The notes below the pieces were generated by a model. It was not told where the DNA came from. It searched no databases and saw only the letters and a list, made by a program, of their open reading frames with translations. A DNA stretch of 64,000 nt, taken from Prauserella isguenensis. GTDB lineage: Bacteria > Actinomycetota > Actinomycetes > Mycobacteriales > Pseudonocardiaceae. Location: assembly GCF_014191605.1 (NCBI RefSeq), contig NZ_JACHWU010000001.1, forward strand, positions 434,001-498,000, read 5' to 3'. This document shows, in pieces, positions 7,475 through 14,968 of this stretch. Positions within the stretch are counted from its first letter, which is position 1; each line of letters opens with the position of its first letter. The position numbers were made by a program, and so were the translations under genes.

Positions 7475-8233
7475 TTAGGTCAGATCGGCGACCATTTCCT
7501 CCGCCATGCCACGCAATCTCGCCGCGTCCGCGGGAGTCACCGTGACCCAGTCGCCCAGTTTCCGCAGCGCATAGCGGCCCTGCTCGGTGTCGACCCAGTT
7601 GACGGTGCCCGGCGTGCGCCCATGTGTGCGCGATGTCGCACCGACGTACCCGCCCGCGCGCCTGCCCTCGACGGCGCGCAGGACCGTCGCCGCCTCCGAC
7701 GAGCGCACGCCCGCCTCGCGCAGCGCGTCGAGGAACCCGCTCGCGCCCTCGTGCTCGCCGGCGCGGCAGGCACGGCGGTAGTCCGCGTACCCGACGTTCG
7801 CGGGCGCGCCCGGCCCCGCGTCGACGGTCGGCAGCGCCTCGAACATCGTCGGGATCAGTTCCGCAGGCCGCACAGGGCCGACGAGCACGTCCTCGCCCGA
7901 GGTGCCGGCCGTCGCCGCGCCACGTTCGCCGACCACGCCGTGGGAGCGGAACGAGGCGTCCGACCCGGAGGTGCTCAGGTCCACCGACACGTCCGGTTCC
8001 GCGAGTGTGCGCAGCAGATCCTCGACGTCACGGTCCGGCGATCGCACCGTGCCGAGGCCGCGCTCTGCCAGCGATTCGTCGGCCAGCGCGATCAGCTCCG
8101 CGCGATACGACTCCGTCGCCCCGACCCGTGGCACGCCCAGCACCGACGGTGGATCGCCGAGTTCCAGCGTGCGCCACAACAAGTAGAACTCGCCCGGGTG
8201 GAGCGTGATCCATCCGGAGTTCTCGTCACGCAC
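7475..8233 (-). CDS. ESX secretion-associated EspG-family protein
   Basis: A 252-residue protein with the EspG (PF14011) layout. It starts with a beta region, ITLHPGEFYLLWRTLELGDPP, and ends with GRYALRKLGDWVTVTPADAARL, the typical C-terminal strand and helix of the family. EspG proteins are cytosolic chaperones that bind the tip of PE/PPE heterodimers and keep them soluble for type VII secretion. It is last in a minus-strand set with a PPE-like protein (6 bp upstream) and a small helical partner, so these three are probably a client pair and its chaperone. No ESX membrane core (EccB-EccE) is in the window. Confidence 0.85.
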   Translation of the reverse strand: MRDENSGWITLHPGEFYLLWRTLELGDPPSVLGVPRVGATESYRAELIALADESLAERGLGTVRSPDRDVEDLLRTLAEPDVSVDLSTSGSDASFRSHGVVGERGAATAGTSGEDVLVGPVRPAELIPTMFEALPTVDAGPGAPANVGYADYRRACRAGEHEGASGFLDALREAGVRSSEAATVLRAVEGRRAGGYVGATSRTHGRTPGTVNWVDTEQGRYALRKLGDWVTVTPADAARLRGMAEEMVADLT

Positions 8234-8239
8234 CCGCCG

Positions 8240-9589
8240 TCACTCGTCCCCACGCCAACCGCGCTCACCGATCACCGGGGGTGCGACCTGCCCCACCGGC
8301 ATGCCCCAGACGTCGTCCTCCTCCTGCAGGTACGACGGCGAATTGTGCTCGGGCTCCTCGTCCCGGTCGGGACGTGCGCCCGCGCCGCCCATCATGCCCA
8401 TCGGCGCACCGCCCGCACCGCGGGCGGCACTCGCGGCCGACGCGGCCTGCCCGCCTGCGGATCCCGTCGAACCGCTTGCCGCGCCCACTCCGGTCTGCAT
8501 TCCGGACGAGGGCGCGCCGCCGCCGACGGCGCCCGCCGCCATTCCGGACGCCGCACCCGCGGCCAGCGGCGCGGCGACGACTCCGGGCACGAAACCGCCC
8601 GTACCGCCCGGTGGCTGCGGGCCGACGCGGTGTGACGGGTCGGTGCCGCCGTCCTCCGGCGGAGGCGGCGGCTCACCGGGTGTGCGCGGATCGTCCTTGA
8701 TGATGTCCTCGCCCGGCATCACGAACTGCGGCACGCCGCGGAACACGTTCCCGGATTCGAGCTGGTACGTCCGCATGACCTGTGCCGCCTGGCGGTGCAG
8801 TTCCTCGCGGCGTTCGACGTCGGCGACGGGGTCCAGGGGCAACGCGGCGCCACCGGCGAATCCGCCGCCGCCACCTCCCGTGTCGGCGGCTCCACCCATG
8901 GAGCCCGTGCCACCGGCGCCGCCCGGTCCGGCGGAACCACCGGAGCCGCCACCACGGCCCAGCGCCCATCCGCCGTCGCCCGGCGGCCCGCCGTCTGCTG
9001 ATCCGGCACCGCCGTCGCCCAGCACGTCGATCTCCCCGGGCAGCCCACCGCCACGACCCCCGCGATCGGCGTCCGACTCGGGTTCGCCGAGCGCGACGAC
9101 GTCGTCACCGCCGTGGGGCTCGAGTTCGCGGATCGGCGCGGGCAGCATCGGCGGCGGGAACCACGGCCACGGGTGTGAGAACTGCGGGGGCTCGGGCATG
9201 TTGTTCTTCGCCCACTGCGCGAGGTGCGACTGCGCCTGGATCGCGGTGCCGACGCCGTGACTGTCCCGGGCCGTCCGGTCGGTCCACGTCGACAGCTGCT
9301 CGACACGCTGCCGGGCCTGGTCGACCCCGCCACCCTGCCAGCCTTCCGACGCCTCTCGCAGCGCCGCGCGCAGGCTGTCGCCGATGTCCTGCAGCTGCGC
9401 CCCGAGGTCGGCCCACTTGTGCGCCACGCGTTCCGCCGCTTCGGCGTCCACGCCCATCGTCGCCATGTGGTACAGCTCGGCGTGCGGAAGGGCCTGCCAA
9501 TCGAACTCCGACTCCAGGGCGTCCTTGCCGGGCTGCGGACCCTCCGGTTCCCGCGGCGGCCACGGGAAGGGAAGACAGTTCGCGATCAC
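8240..9589 (-). CDS. PPE/WXG-like ESX substrate with Gly/Pro-rich tail
   Basis: A 449-residue protein. The N-terminal 150 residues are helical, with MGVDAEAAERVAHKWADLG and a WQGGGVDQAR motif of the WXG type near residue 85, as in actinomycete PPE-like proteins. The middle is glycine rich, a second helical stretch (VADVERREELHRQAAQVMRTY) follows, and then a low-complexity Gly/Ala region. The C terminus has an acidic patch and the tail QVAPPVIGE. The same arrangement and tail occur in the protein at 22332-23858. It overlaps the upstream small gene by four bases and is followed at once by EspG. It is probably exported by an ESX system and acts at the cell surface; the precise function is unknown. 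Confidence 0.75.
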   Translation of the reverse strand: MIANCLPFPWPPREPEGPQPGKDALESEFDWQALPHAELYHMATMGVDAEAAERVAHKWADLGAQLQDIGDSLRAALREASEGWQGGGVDQARQRVEQLSTWTDRTARDSHGVGTAIQAQSHLAQWAKNNMPEPPQFSHPWPWFPPPMLPAPIRELEPHGGDDVVALGEPESDADRGGRGGGLPGEIDVLGDGGAGSADGGPPGDGGWALGRGGGSGGSAGPGGAGGTGSMGGAADTGGGGGGFAGGAALPLDPVADVERREELHRQAAQVMRTYQLESGNVFRGVPQFVMPGEDIIKDDPRTPGEPPPPPEDGGTDPSHRVGPQPPGGTGGFVPGVVAAPLAAGAASGMAAGAVGGGAPSSGMQTGVGAASGSTGSAGGQAASAASAARGAGGAPMGMMGGAGARPDRDEEPEHNSPSYLQEEDDVWGMPVGQVAPPVIGERGWRGDE

Positions 9590-10101
9590 TCGGACCTCCC
9601 GATGCGCTGCAGGTCTCGCCCTGCGTCCTCGTCGGCCGTAGTGATCATCCCGGCCGCGGCGCGCACGATGCCTTCGAGCTTCTCCAGCTGCGCGGCGTAG
9701 GCCTTGAGCACGGGCAGCGCGGCGTTCGTTTCCCCGTCCGCAGCGCCCTGCAACCGCTGGGCCAGCGTTTCGCCGACGAAGTTGTCACCGAAGCGCAGGG
9801 GCGCGGCGATGTTCTCGCCCGCGTCGGCGATGAGCCGGTGAACGTGCCCCTGCAGCTGCATGAGCTGTGCGAGCAGGGCGTGGGCCGCACCCTCGTCGAG
9901 CCGCAGCTCGCCGCCCTCGACCTGCTCGCGGACCTGGTTCAGTTCCTCGGCCACCGGGGCGAGCCTGTCCGCCGCGCCCGAGGCGAAGTCGAGGGCGGGC
10001 GCCGCCGGTGCCGCTCCGAACGGCCCCACACCCGCGGACGCCCCGGAGTCGGCCGACTGCCACGCCGCGCCGTCGTCGCGCGTCGTGCTGGGTTCCGTCA
10101 C
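9586..10101 (-). CDS. Small helical ESX partner protein
   Basis: I take the GTG at 10101 (GGGGG seven bases upstream) as start, giving 171 residues; an ATG at 10170 would add 23 residues with poor coding character. The protein is almost all helical: RLAPVAEELNQVREQVEGGEL, LLAQLMQLQGHVHRLI and LPVLKAYAAQLEKLEGIVRAA. It ends in TTADEDAGRDL, a motif like the end of EsxB/PE-type partners. No catalytic motif is present. Its stop overlaps the PPE-like start by four bases, so the two are likely made in equal amounts and dimerise. It resembles in layout the small gene at 21826-22290 next to the other PPE-like gene. Confidence 0.7.
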   Translation of the reverse strand: MTEPSTTRDDGAAWQSADSGASAGVGPFGAAPAAPALDFASGAADRLAPVAEELNQVREQVEGGELRLDEGAAHALLAQLMQLQGHVHRLIADAGENIAAPLRFGDNFVGETLAQRLQGAADGETNAALPVLKAYAAQLEKLEGIVRAAAGMITTADEDAGRDLQRIGRSE

Positions 10102-10312
10102 GATCACACCCCCAGGGTTGTCGATGTCGGCAACTGTAACTGCGACGCACGCGCGAGCCGACCGGTTCACACGATTTCGAATCCGTCGACCCGCAGCACA
10201 CGGGCCGCGTTAAGTTGAGGTGACACCGCGCGGAAGGACGCGTGGAAGCGGTCTGCGGACGGATCCCGCGGGCCGCGGCACACGATCAGATCGAGAGCAG
10301 GGAGCCGTCACC

Positions 10313-11407
10313 GTGTCCAGCGCATCCCAGTCCCCGGCGAACCCCCCGGAGCAGCCGCTCCGCACCAGGGCGGACCTGGAGAGCCTGCCCGCCTACGTCG
10401 CGGGACGGACCGTGCAGGGGGCGGTGAAGCTGGCGAGCAACGAGACGCCCTACGGCCCGCTGCCCAGCGTCGCGCGCGCCATCGCCGAGGCCGCCGCCGA
10501 GGTCAACCGCTACCCGGACATGGTGTCGACGGCGCTGACCGAGCGGATCTCCCGCGAACTCGACGTGCCCACCGAGCGGATCACCGTCGGGTGCGGCTCC
10601 GTGGCGCTGTGTCAGCAGCTCGTGCAGGCGATGTGCGCGCCCGGCGAGGAGGTCGTGTACGCGTGGCGCTCGTTCGAGGCGTATCCGATCGCCACGCAGA
10701 TCGCCAACGCCTCGGCCGTCCCGGTGCCGCTCGACGACACGCACACCCACGACCTCGACGCCTTGCTCGCCGCCATCACACCCGCCACGCGCCTGTTGTT
10801 CGTGTGCAACCCGAACAACCCGACGGGCACGGTCGTGCGCCGGGAGGCGCTCACCCGTTTCCTCGACGCCGTGCCGCCGCACGTGCTGGTGGTGCTGGAC
10901 GAGGCGTACCGCGAGTTCGTGACCGACGACGACGTGCCGGACGGCGTCGAGCTGGGCCGCACCTACCCGAACGTGCTCGTGCTGCGGACGTTCTCGAAGG
11001 CCTACGGGCTCGCGGGGCTGCGGGTCGGCTACGGCATCGGACCCGCGGAGGTGATCACGGCGCTGCGCAAGGTCTACGTGCCGTTCAGCACCAACGCGCT
11101 CGCCCAGCGGGCGGCGATCGCCTCGCTCGACGCGGCGGGCGAGCTGCTCGAGCGGTGCCGGGGCATCGTCGCCGAGCGGACCCGGGTGGTCGACGCGCTG
11201 CGTGAGGCCGGGTTCGAGGTTCCGGAGACGCAGGCCAACTTCGTGTGGCTGCCGCTGCGCGAGCGGACCGGGGAGTTCACCGAGCACGCCCTGGAGCACA
11301 AGGTCGTCGTCCGAGGCTACGCACCGGACGGGGTGCGCGTGACGATCGGCGAGCCGGAGGAGAACGACATGCTGCTGGCCGCCGCCCGCGCGTTCCCGCT
11401 GGGCTAA
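10313..11407 (+). CDS. pat: Histidinol-phosphate / phenylalanine aminotransferase family enzyme
   Basis: A fold-type I PLP aminotransferase of 364 residues from the GTG at 10313, which has AGGGAG eight bases upstream. A start at 10220 would add 31 unconvincing residues. Visible motifs include KLASNETPYGPLP, NPNNPTGT, DEAYREF, and the PLP Lys in TFSKAYGLAGLRVGY. The HisC fold is clear, but the gene is not in a his operon. Actinobacteria keep a second copy (Rv3772, hisC2/pat) used as phenylalanine aminotransferase, and this gene lies near other orthologues of that region, so Pat is the more likely role. Convergent with the reductase at 11404, with a four-base overlap. Confidence 0.85.
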   Translation: MSSASQSPANPPEQPLRTRADLESLPAYVAGRTVQGAVKLASNETPYGPLPSVARAIAEAAAEVNRYPDMVSTALTERISRELDVPTERITVGCGSVALCQQLVQAMCAPGEEVVYAWRSFEAYPIATQIANASAVPVPLDDTHTHDLDALLAAITPATRLLFVCNPNNPTGTVVRREALTRFLDAVPPHVLVVLDEAYREFVTDDDVPDGVELGRTYPNVLVLRTFSKAYGLAGLRVGYGIGPAEVITALRKVYVPFSTNALAQRAAIASLDAAGELLERCRGIVAERTRVVDALREAGFEVPETQANFVWLPLRERTGEFTEHALEHKVVVRGYAPDGVRVTIGEPEENDMLLAAARAFPLG

Positions 11408-12336
11408 CGCGCCCCGGCGCCAGGGGCGGGCGACACCGCGGACAGCAGGGACAACAGCGCGCGGTTGGCGCCGACGTCGACGCCGTGGCGGTCGCCCAGG
11501 CGGACGACGGTGCCCGTGAGGCCGTCGTACTCGAGCGGTCTGCCCGCCTCGCGGTCCTGCAGCATCGAGGTCGTACTGCCGGGCGCAAGCGCTTGCAGCC
11601 AGGTGAGCACGTCGCGGGCGTCGGCGTCGTCGAGGCTCGCGCCCTCGGCGTTCGCGACGGCCACCGCCTCGGTCAGCACGCGCATCGCCAACTCCGCGAC
11701 CTGCGGTTCCGCGAGCACCTCGACCCGCCGGCCGGTCAACGCCGTGATCGGGTTCGCCGAGACGTTGGTGAGCATCTTCCGCCAGGCCGCCGTCGTGAAG
11801 TCCGCCGACCGTTCGACCGCCAGCCCCGCCCCGGCCAGCAGCTCCGTCACCCGCGCCGCCTCCTCACCGCCGGGGACGACGAGGTCGCAGTCGGTGCGGC
11901 GGGTGCGCACCACGCCCGGCGCGGTGCGTTCGGCGTTGATGTAGACCAGCGCGGGCACAACGGCTCCCCGAGGACCTGCACCGCTCGGGTCGGTGCCGCT
12001 CCGATCGGTGCCGACGAGGGGGCCGACCCGTTCGGCCTGGTCCACGCCGTTCTGGGCGACGAGGACGTCCCCGCCCTCCGACGTCGACGCCGCCAGCCAG
12101 TCGGCGGCACCCGCGGTGTCGTGGATCTTCGTGGCGAGGATCGTCAGCGCCGCGGGCCCGACGTCGCCGGGCTCGGCGGCCCAGCGCACGGGATGCGTCG
12201 TCGCGGCCTCGCCGTCGGTGACCTCGATGCTCGACAGCGGGCGCCTGCCGCAGGCCACGACCTCGTGCCCGGCGCTTGCCAACGCCCCGGCGAGAGCCGT
12301 TCCGACGGCTCCCATGCCGACGACCGCGATCCTCAC
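11404..12336 (-). CDS. Ketopantoate reductase-family oxidoreductase (PanE/ApbA-like)
   Basis: A 310-residue protein from the GTG at 12336. It opens with the Rossmann motif RIAVVGMGAVGTALAGALASAGH for NADPH. Further on there is a conserved Lys (ILATKIHDT), the AQNGVDQ block, and a helical C-terminal domain with WRKMLTNVSANPITALTGR, where Lys and Asn match the family's catalytic residues. PanE reduces 2-dehydropantoate to pantoate for CoA synthesis, but the family is broad and the substrate is not shown by the sequence. It lies 17 bp downstream of the TSUP permease and probably shares its transcript. Confidence 0.82.
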   Translation of the reverse strand: MRIAVVGMGAVGTALAGALASAGHEVVACGRRPLSSIEVTDGEAATTHPVRWAAEPGDVGPAALTILATKIHDTAGAADWLAASTSEGGDVLVAQNGVDQAERVGPLVGTDRSGTDPSGAGPRGAVVPALVYINAERTAPGVVRTRRTDCDLVVPGGEEAARVTELLAGAGLAVERSADFTTAAWRKMLTNVSANPITALTGRRVEVLAEPQVAELAMRVLTEAVAVANAEGASLDDADARDVLTWLQALAPGSTTSMLQDREAGRPLEYDGLTGTVVRLGDRHGVDVGANRALLSLLSAVSPAPGAGAR

Positions 12337-12353
12337 ACCGGTGCCGCCCCGGC

Positions 12354-13145
12354 TCACAGCTGCTGCACCACCAGTTGCACGGCCGCCGCCGCGCCCACCA
12401 CGACGATGACGGCGCGCAACACCCGCGGCGGCAGCTTCCTGCCGATCTTCGCGCCGAGCTGACCACCGATGACCGATCCGACGGCCAGCAGAGCCACGAC
12501 CGGCCAGCTGATCGGTGCGACGAACGCGTAGATCGTGCCCGCAACGATGTTGACGGCCGCGGACAGCACGTTCTTGATGCCGTTCAGCGTCTGCAGCGGC
12601 AGGGTCATGAGGATGCCCATGACCGCCATCAGCATCACGCCCTGCGCCGCCGTGAAATACCCGCCGTAGATGCCGATCAGGAAGATCGCCGCCACGAGCC
12701 CGACCGCGCCCTTCGCCGACATCGACCCCCCGTCGGCGCCGTCGACCCCCGCGCGCTGCCGCCTGCGCGTCACCCACGCCGACACCTTCGGCTGCACGAG
12801 CACCAGCACCAGCGCCAGCACGATCAGCACGGGAACGATCGTCTCGAAGGCGTCAGGGGGCAACGACAGCAGCAGGATCGTCCCGACCACCGCGCCGATC
12901 ACCGATGCGGGCAGGAACGACAGCAGCACGCGCCCGTGGCCGCGCAACTCGTGGCGGTAACCGATCGCACCGCTGACGCTGCCGGGAGCGAGACCGATCG
13001 CGTTGGACGTCGTGGCCGTCACCGGCGGATAGCCGAGGGCTACGAGCACCGGGAACGTCACCAGGGTCCCCGAGCCGACGACCGTGTTGATCATCCCGGC
13101 CCATACGCCGGCTATCGCGATGAGAACGGCATGCCACCAGATCAC
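12354..13145 (-). CDS. TSUP family permease (TauE/SafE)
   Basis: A membrane protein of 263 residues from the GTG at 13145. Upstream in-frame codons are Arg/Pro rich and unlikely to be translated. About eight hydrophobic segments are visible, beginning WWHAVLIAIAGVWAGMINTVVGSGTLVTFPVL, with the family's GSG near the first loop and the inverted repeat copy AAIFLIGIYGGYFTAAQGVMLM. TSUP proteins export or import organosulfur and related anions such as sulfite, sulfoacetate or 2-keto acids. No sulfur gene is adjacent; the partner is the PanE-like reductase downstream. Confidence 0.85.
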   Translation of the reverse strand: MIWWHAVLIAIAGVWAGMINTVVGSGTLVTFPVLVALGYPPVTATTSNAIGLAPGSVSGAIGYRHELRGHGRVLLSFLPASVIGAVVGTILLLSLPPDAFETIVPVLIVLALVLVLVQPKVSAWVTRRRQRAGVDGADGGSMSAKGAVGLVAAIFLIGIYGGYFTAAQGVMLMAVMGILMTLPLQTLNGIKNVLSAAVNIVAGTIYAFVAPISWPVVALLAVGSVIGGQLGAKIGRKLPPRVLRAVIVVVGAAAAVQLVVQQL

Positions 13146-13221
13146 CCGGCGACGATAGGCCGCCCCTCCCTGCCGCCGTCGCCCGCGGGGAGGCAGGCGT
13201 GGCACCGCTCACCGCCGGGAC

Positions 13222-13246
13222 GTTTCCCTGCCGTGATCACGGGTAA
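13222..13246 (+). promoter_or_regulatory. SigF/SigB-type promoter of the rsbW-sigF unit
   Basis: GTTT at 13222-13225 and GGGTAA at 13241-13246 are separated by exactly 15 bases. This is the consensus of promoters read by the SigF/SigB family (GTTT-N15-GGGTA). It lies about 150 bp upstream of the anti-sigma gene, so the sigma factor encoded at 13885 probably drives its own operon. Confidence 0.75.
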
Positions 13247-13311
13247 CCGTGCCGCGGGCCGCAGCCGGAAGGACGCACCCTGCGGACGGAGCCACAAGGA
13301 GGTACAAGTGG

Positions 13312-13386
13312 GTGACAGAAGGTCACGGCCACCGGTCATCATCGAGGAAAGACATCAACGGCCCGAACAAGGCCCGTCCCCACTGA
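13312..13386 (+). CDS. Candidate 24-residue leader ORF upstream of the anti-sigma factor
   Basis: A strong SD, AAGGAGGT (13296-13303), lies eight bases before a GTG at 13312, far better than any SD of the neighbouring genes. The ORF ends with TGA at 13384-13386, eight bases before the likely start of the anti-sigma gene, so its termination could couple to that start. The peptide is basic and Ser/His rich with no known motif. An alternative GTG at 13308 in another frame also follows the SD at shorter spacing and would end at 13391. Only the SD and position support this ORF. Confidence 0.4.
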   Translation: MTEGHGHRSSSRKDINGPNKARPH

Positions 13387-13393
13387 GGTGAAA

Positions 13394-13888
13394 GTGACAG
13401 AGACAGAGTCGACAGGGCGCGCGCAGCCGGCCGGCGGCGAACAACACGCCCTCGCCGCCGAGAACGACATCGAGGTACGCCTCGGTGCCAACCTGACGCA
13501 CCTGCCCCTCGTCCGGTCGATCGCGGCCAACCTCGCCGTCCGCGCCGACTTCGACATCGACGCCATCTCCGACCTGCGGCTCGCCGTCGACGAGGCTTGC
13601 TCCACGTTGATCACGAGCGCCGAGAGCGGCTCCGCGATGAGCTGCCGCTTCACGATCGAATCCGACGAACTCCACTTCCACGGCACGGTGCCCTCCTCCG
13701 ATCAGGAGCCGCCCAGCACGGCCTCGTTCGGGTGGAAAGTCCTGACCACGCTCGCCGATTCGGCGACGACGTGGCTCGAACCCGCAGGCGACTTCTCACC
13801 CGACGGCGTGGTACCCGGCGGCGCGCCCGACGGGATCCACGGCCGGGTGCACGTCGAACTGACCAAACGAAAGCCGACGCTTACGTGA
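13394..13888 (+). CDS. Anti-sigma factor, RsbW/UsfX-type serine kinase fold
   Basis: A 164-residue GHKL-ATPase protein. The segments LPLVRSIAANLAVRADFDIDAISDLRLAVDEACSTLI, with the N-box Asp-x-x-Cys/Asn variant VDEACSTL, match RsbW/UsfX anti-sigma factors, which sequester SigF/SigB until an anti-anti-sigma factor releases them. I prefer the GTG at 13394 (GAGG five bases upstream) over the GTG at 13388, which would add two residues. The classical G1 and G2 boxes are short and degenerate, as in mycobacterial UsfX, so kinase activity is uncertain. It overlaps the sigma gene by four bases (GTGA), the usual arrangement for balanced synthesis. Confidence 0.85.
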   Translation: MTETESTGRAQPAGGEQHALAAENDIEVRLGANLTHLPLVRSIAANLAVRADFDIDAISDLRLAVDEACSTLITSAESGSAMSCRFTIESDELHFHGTVPSSDQEPPSTASFGWKVLTTLADSATTWLEPAGDFSPDGVVPGGAPDGIHGRVHVELTKRKPTLT

Positions 13889-14679
13889 CCGAATCCACCA
13901 AACGCGGATCGCGCGGTTCCTCCGAAGACTACGAGCACCTGATCCCGCTGTTCGACGAGCTGGTGACGCTGCAGGAAGGCAACTCCCGGCGCGCCGAGCT
14001 GCGGGAGGAGCTCGTCCGCGGCCACCTGCCGCTGGCCGAGCACATCGCTCAGCGGTTCTCCGGACGCGGCGTGGCCAAGGAAGACCTCGTGCAGGTGGCG
14101 CGCGTCGGCCTGATCAACGCGGTCGACCGGTTCGACCCCCGGCGCGGGTCCGACTTCCTGTCGTTCGCCGTGCCGACCGTCATGGGCGAGGTGCGCCGCC
14201 ACTTCCGCGACACCGGCTGGGTCATCCGGGTGCCGCGGCGGCTCAAGGAACTGCACCTGTCGATCAACAGCGCCAGCACCCAGCTGTCCCAGCAGCTCGG
14301 CAGGGCGCCCACCCCCAGCGAGATCGCCGAACACCTCGGCATCTCGCAGGACGCCGTGTTCGAAGGACTGGACGCGGGCAACGCCTACCACTCGATGTCG
14401 CTCGACGAGGTGCTCTCCGGCGAGGTCGAGAACCTGGCGCTCGGCGACACCCTCGGTGAGGACGACGCGGCGCTGGAAGGCGTCGAGAACCACGAGACCC
14501 TGCAGCCCCTGGTGAGGCAGCTGCCCGAACGGGAACGCAAGATCCTCGCCCTCCGCTTCGTCCACAACCTCACCCAGACGCAGATCGCCGAGCAGGTCGG
14601 CATCTCCCAGATGCACGTCTCCCGACTGCTGGCCCGCACGCTCGCCAAGCTTCGCCAGGGCCTCGCCGACGAGGCCTGA
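13885..14679 (+). CDS. sigF: SigB/SigF/SigG-family RNA polymerase sigma factor
   Basis: A 264-residue group 3 sigma factor from the GTG at 13885. Region 2 has LPLAEHIAQRFSGRGVAKEDLVQVARVGLINAVDRFDP and FAVPTVMGEVRRHFRDTGW. Region 3 includes VPRRLKELHLSI, and region 4 has NLTQTQIAEQVGISQMHVSRLLARTLAKLR. The family controls general stress and development in actinomycetes. The unit has a GTTT-N15-GGGTA promoter, so autoregulation is likely. The adenylate cyclase 289 bp downstream on the same strand could be read through, but the repeat array between them makes this unclear. Confidence 0.93.
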   Translation: MTESTKRGSRGSSEDYEHLIPLFDELVTLQEGNSRRAELREELVRGHLPLAEHIAQRFSGRGVAKEDLVQVARVGLINAVDRFDPRRGSDFLSFAVPTVMGEVRRHFRDTGWVIRVPRRLKELHLSINSASTQLSQQLGRAPTPSEIAEHLGISQDAVFEGLDAGNAYHSMSLDEVLSGEVENLALGDTLGEDDAALEGVENHETLQPLVRQLPERERKILALRFVHNLTQTQIAEQVGISQMHVSRLLARTLAKLRQGLADEA

Positions 14680-14778
14680 CCGGACGCCCGACCACCGCGG
14701 CGAGCACCGCCGCCCCGCGGCGCACTCGAGCCGCGCTGTTCCGGCCTCCCGGCAGCGTTGCCTGCTTCCGCCGGCAGC

Positions 14779-14950
14779 GATCCTCTCCCTCCGCCCGCCG
14801 GCGCTGTTTTCCCTCCACCCGGCAGCGCTCTTTTCCCTCCACCCGCCCGTGCTCTTTTTCCCTCCACCCGCCCGTGCTCTTTTTCCCTCCCCCCGCCCGT
14901 GCTGTTCTCCCTCCACCCGGCAGGGCTCTTTTTCCCTCCGCCCGCCCGTG
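14779..14950. repeat. Tandem repeat array, about seven 22-26-bp units with CCCTCC core
   Basis: Between sigF and the cyclase gene lie about seven units of the form GCTCTTTTTCCCTCCACCCG plus CCCGT or GCA ends. Units four and five are nearly identical; the outer ones are degraded. The array ends 18 bp before the cyclase GTG, so it would form its 5' leader. Each unit carries CCCTCC, the complement of a Shine-Dalgarno core. The remaining sequence from 14680 to 14968 shows no gene. Confidence 0.8.
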
Positions 14951-14968
14951 CGCCTTACCATCGGCCCC

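Noticed and set aside
7313-8635. Plus-strand ORF of 440 residues across the EspG and PPE-like genes
   Set aside because: Antisense shadow; the minus-strand genes have clear families and tight spacing.
14779-14950. Repeats translated as a Pro/Leu-rich N terminus of the cyclase
   Set aside because: The GTG at 14969 is directly before the first membrane segment, and the repeat-coded residues have no family counterpart.
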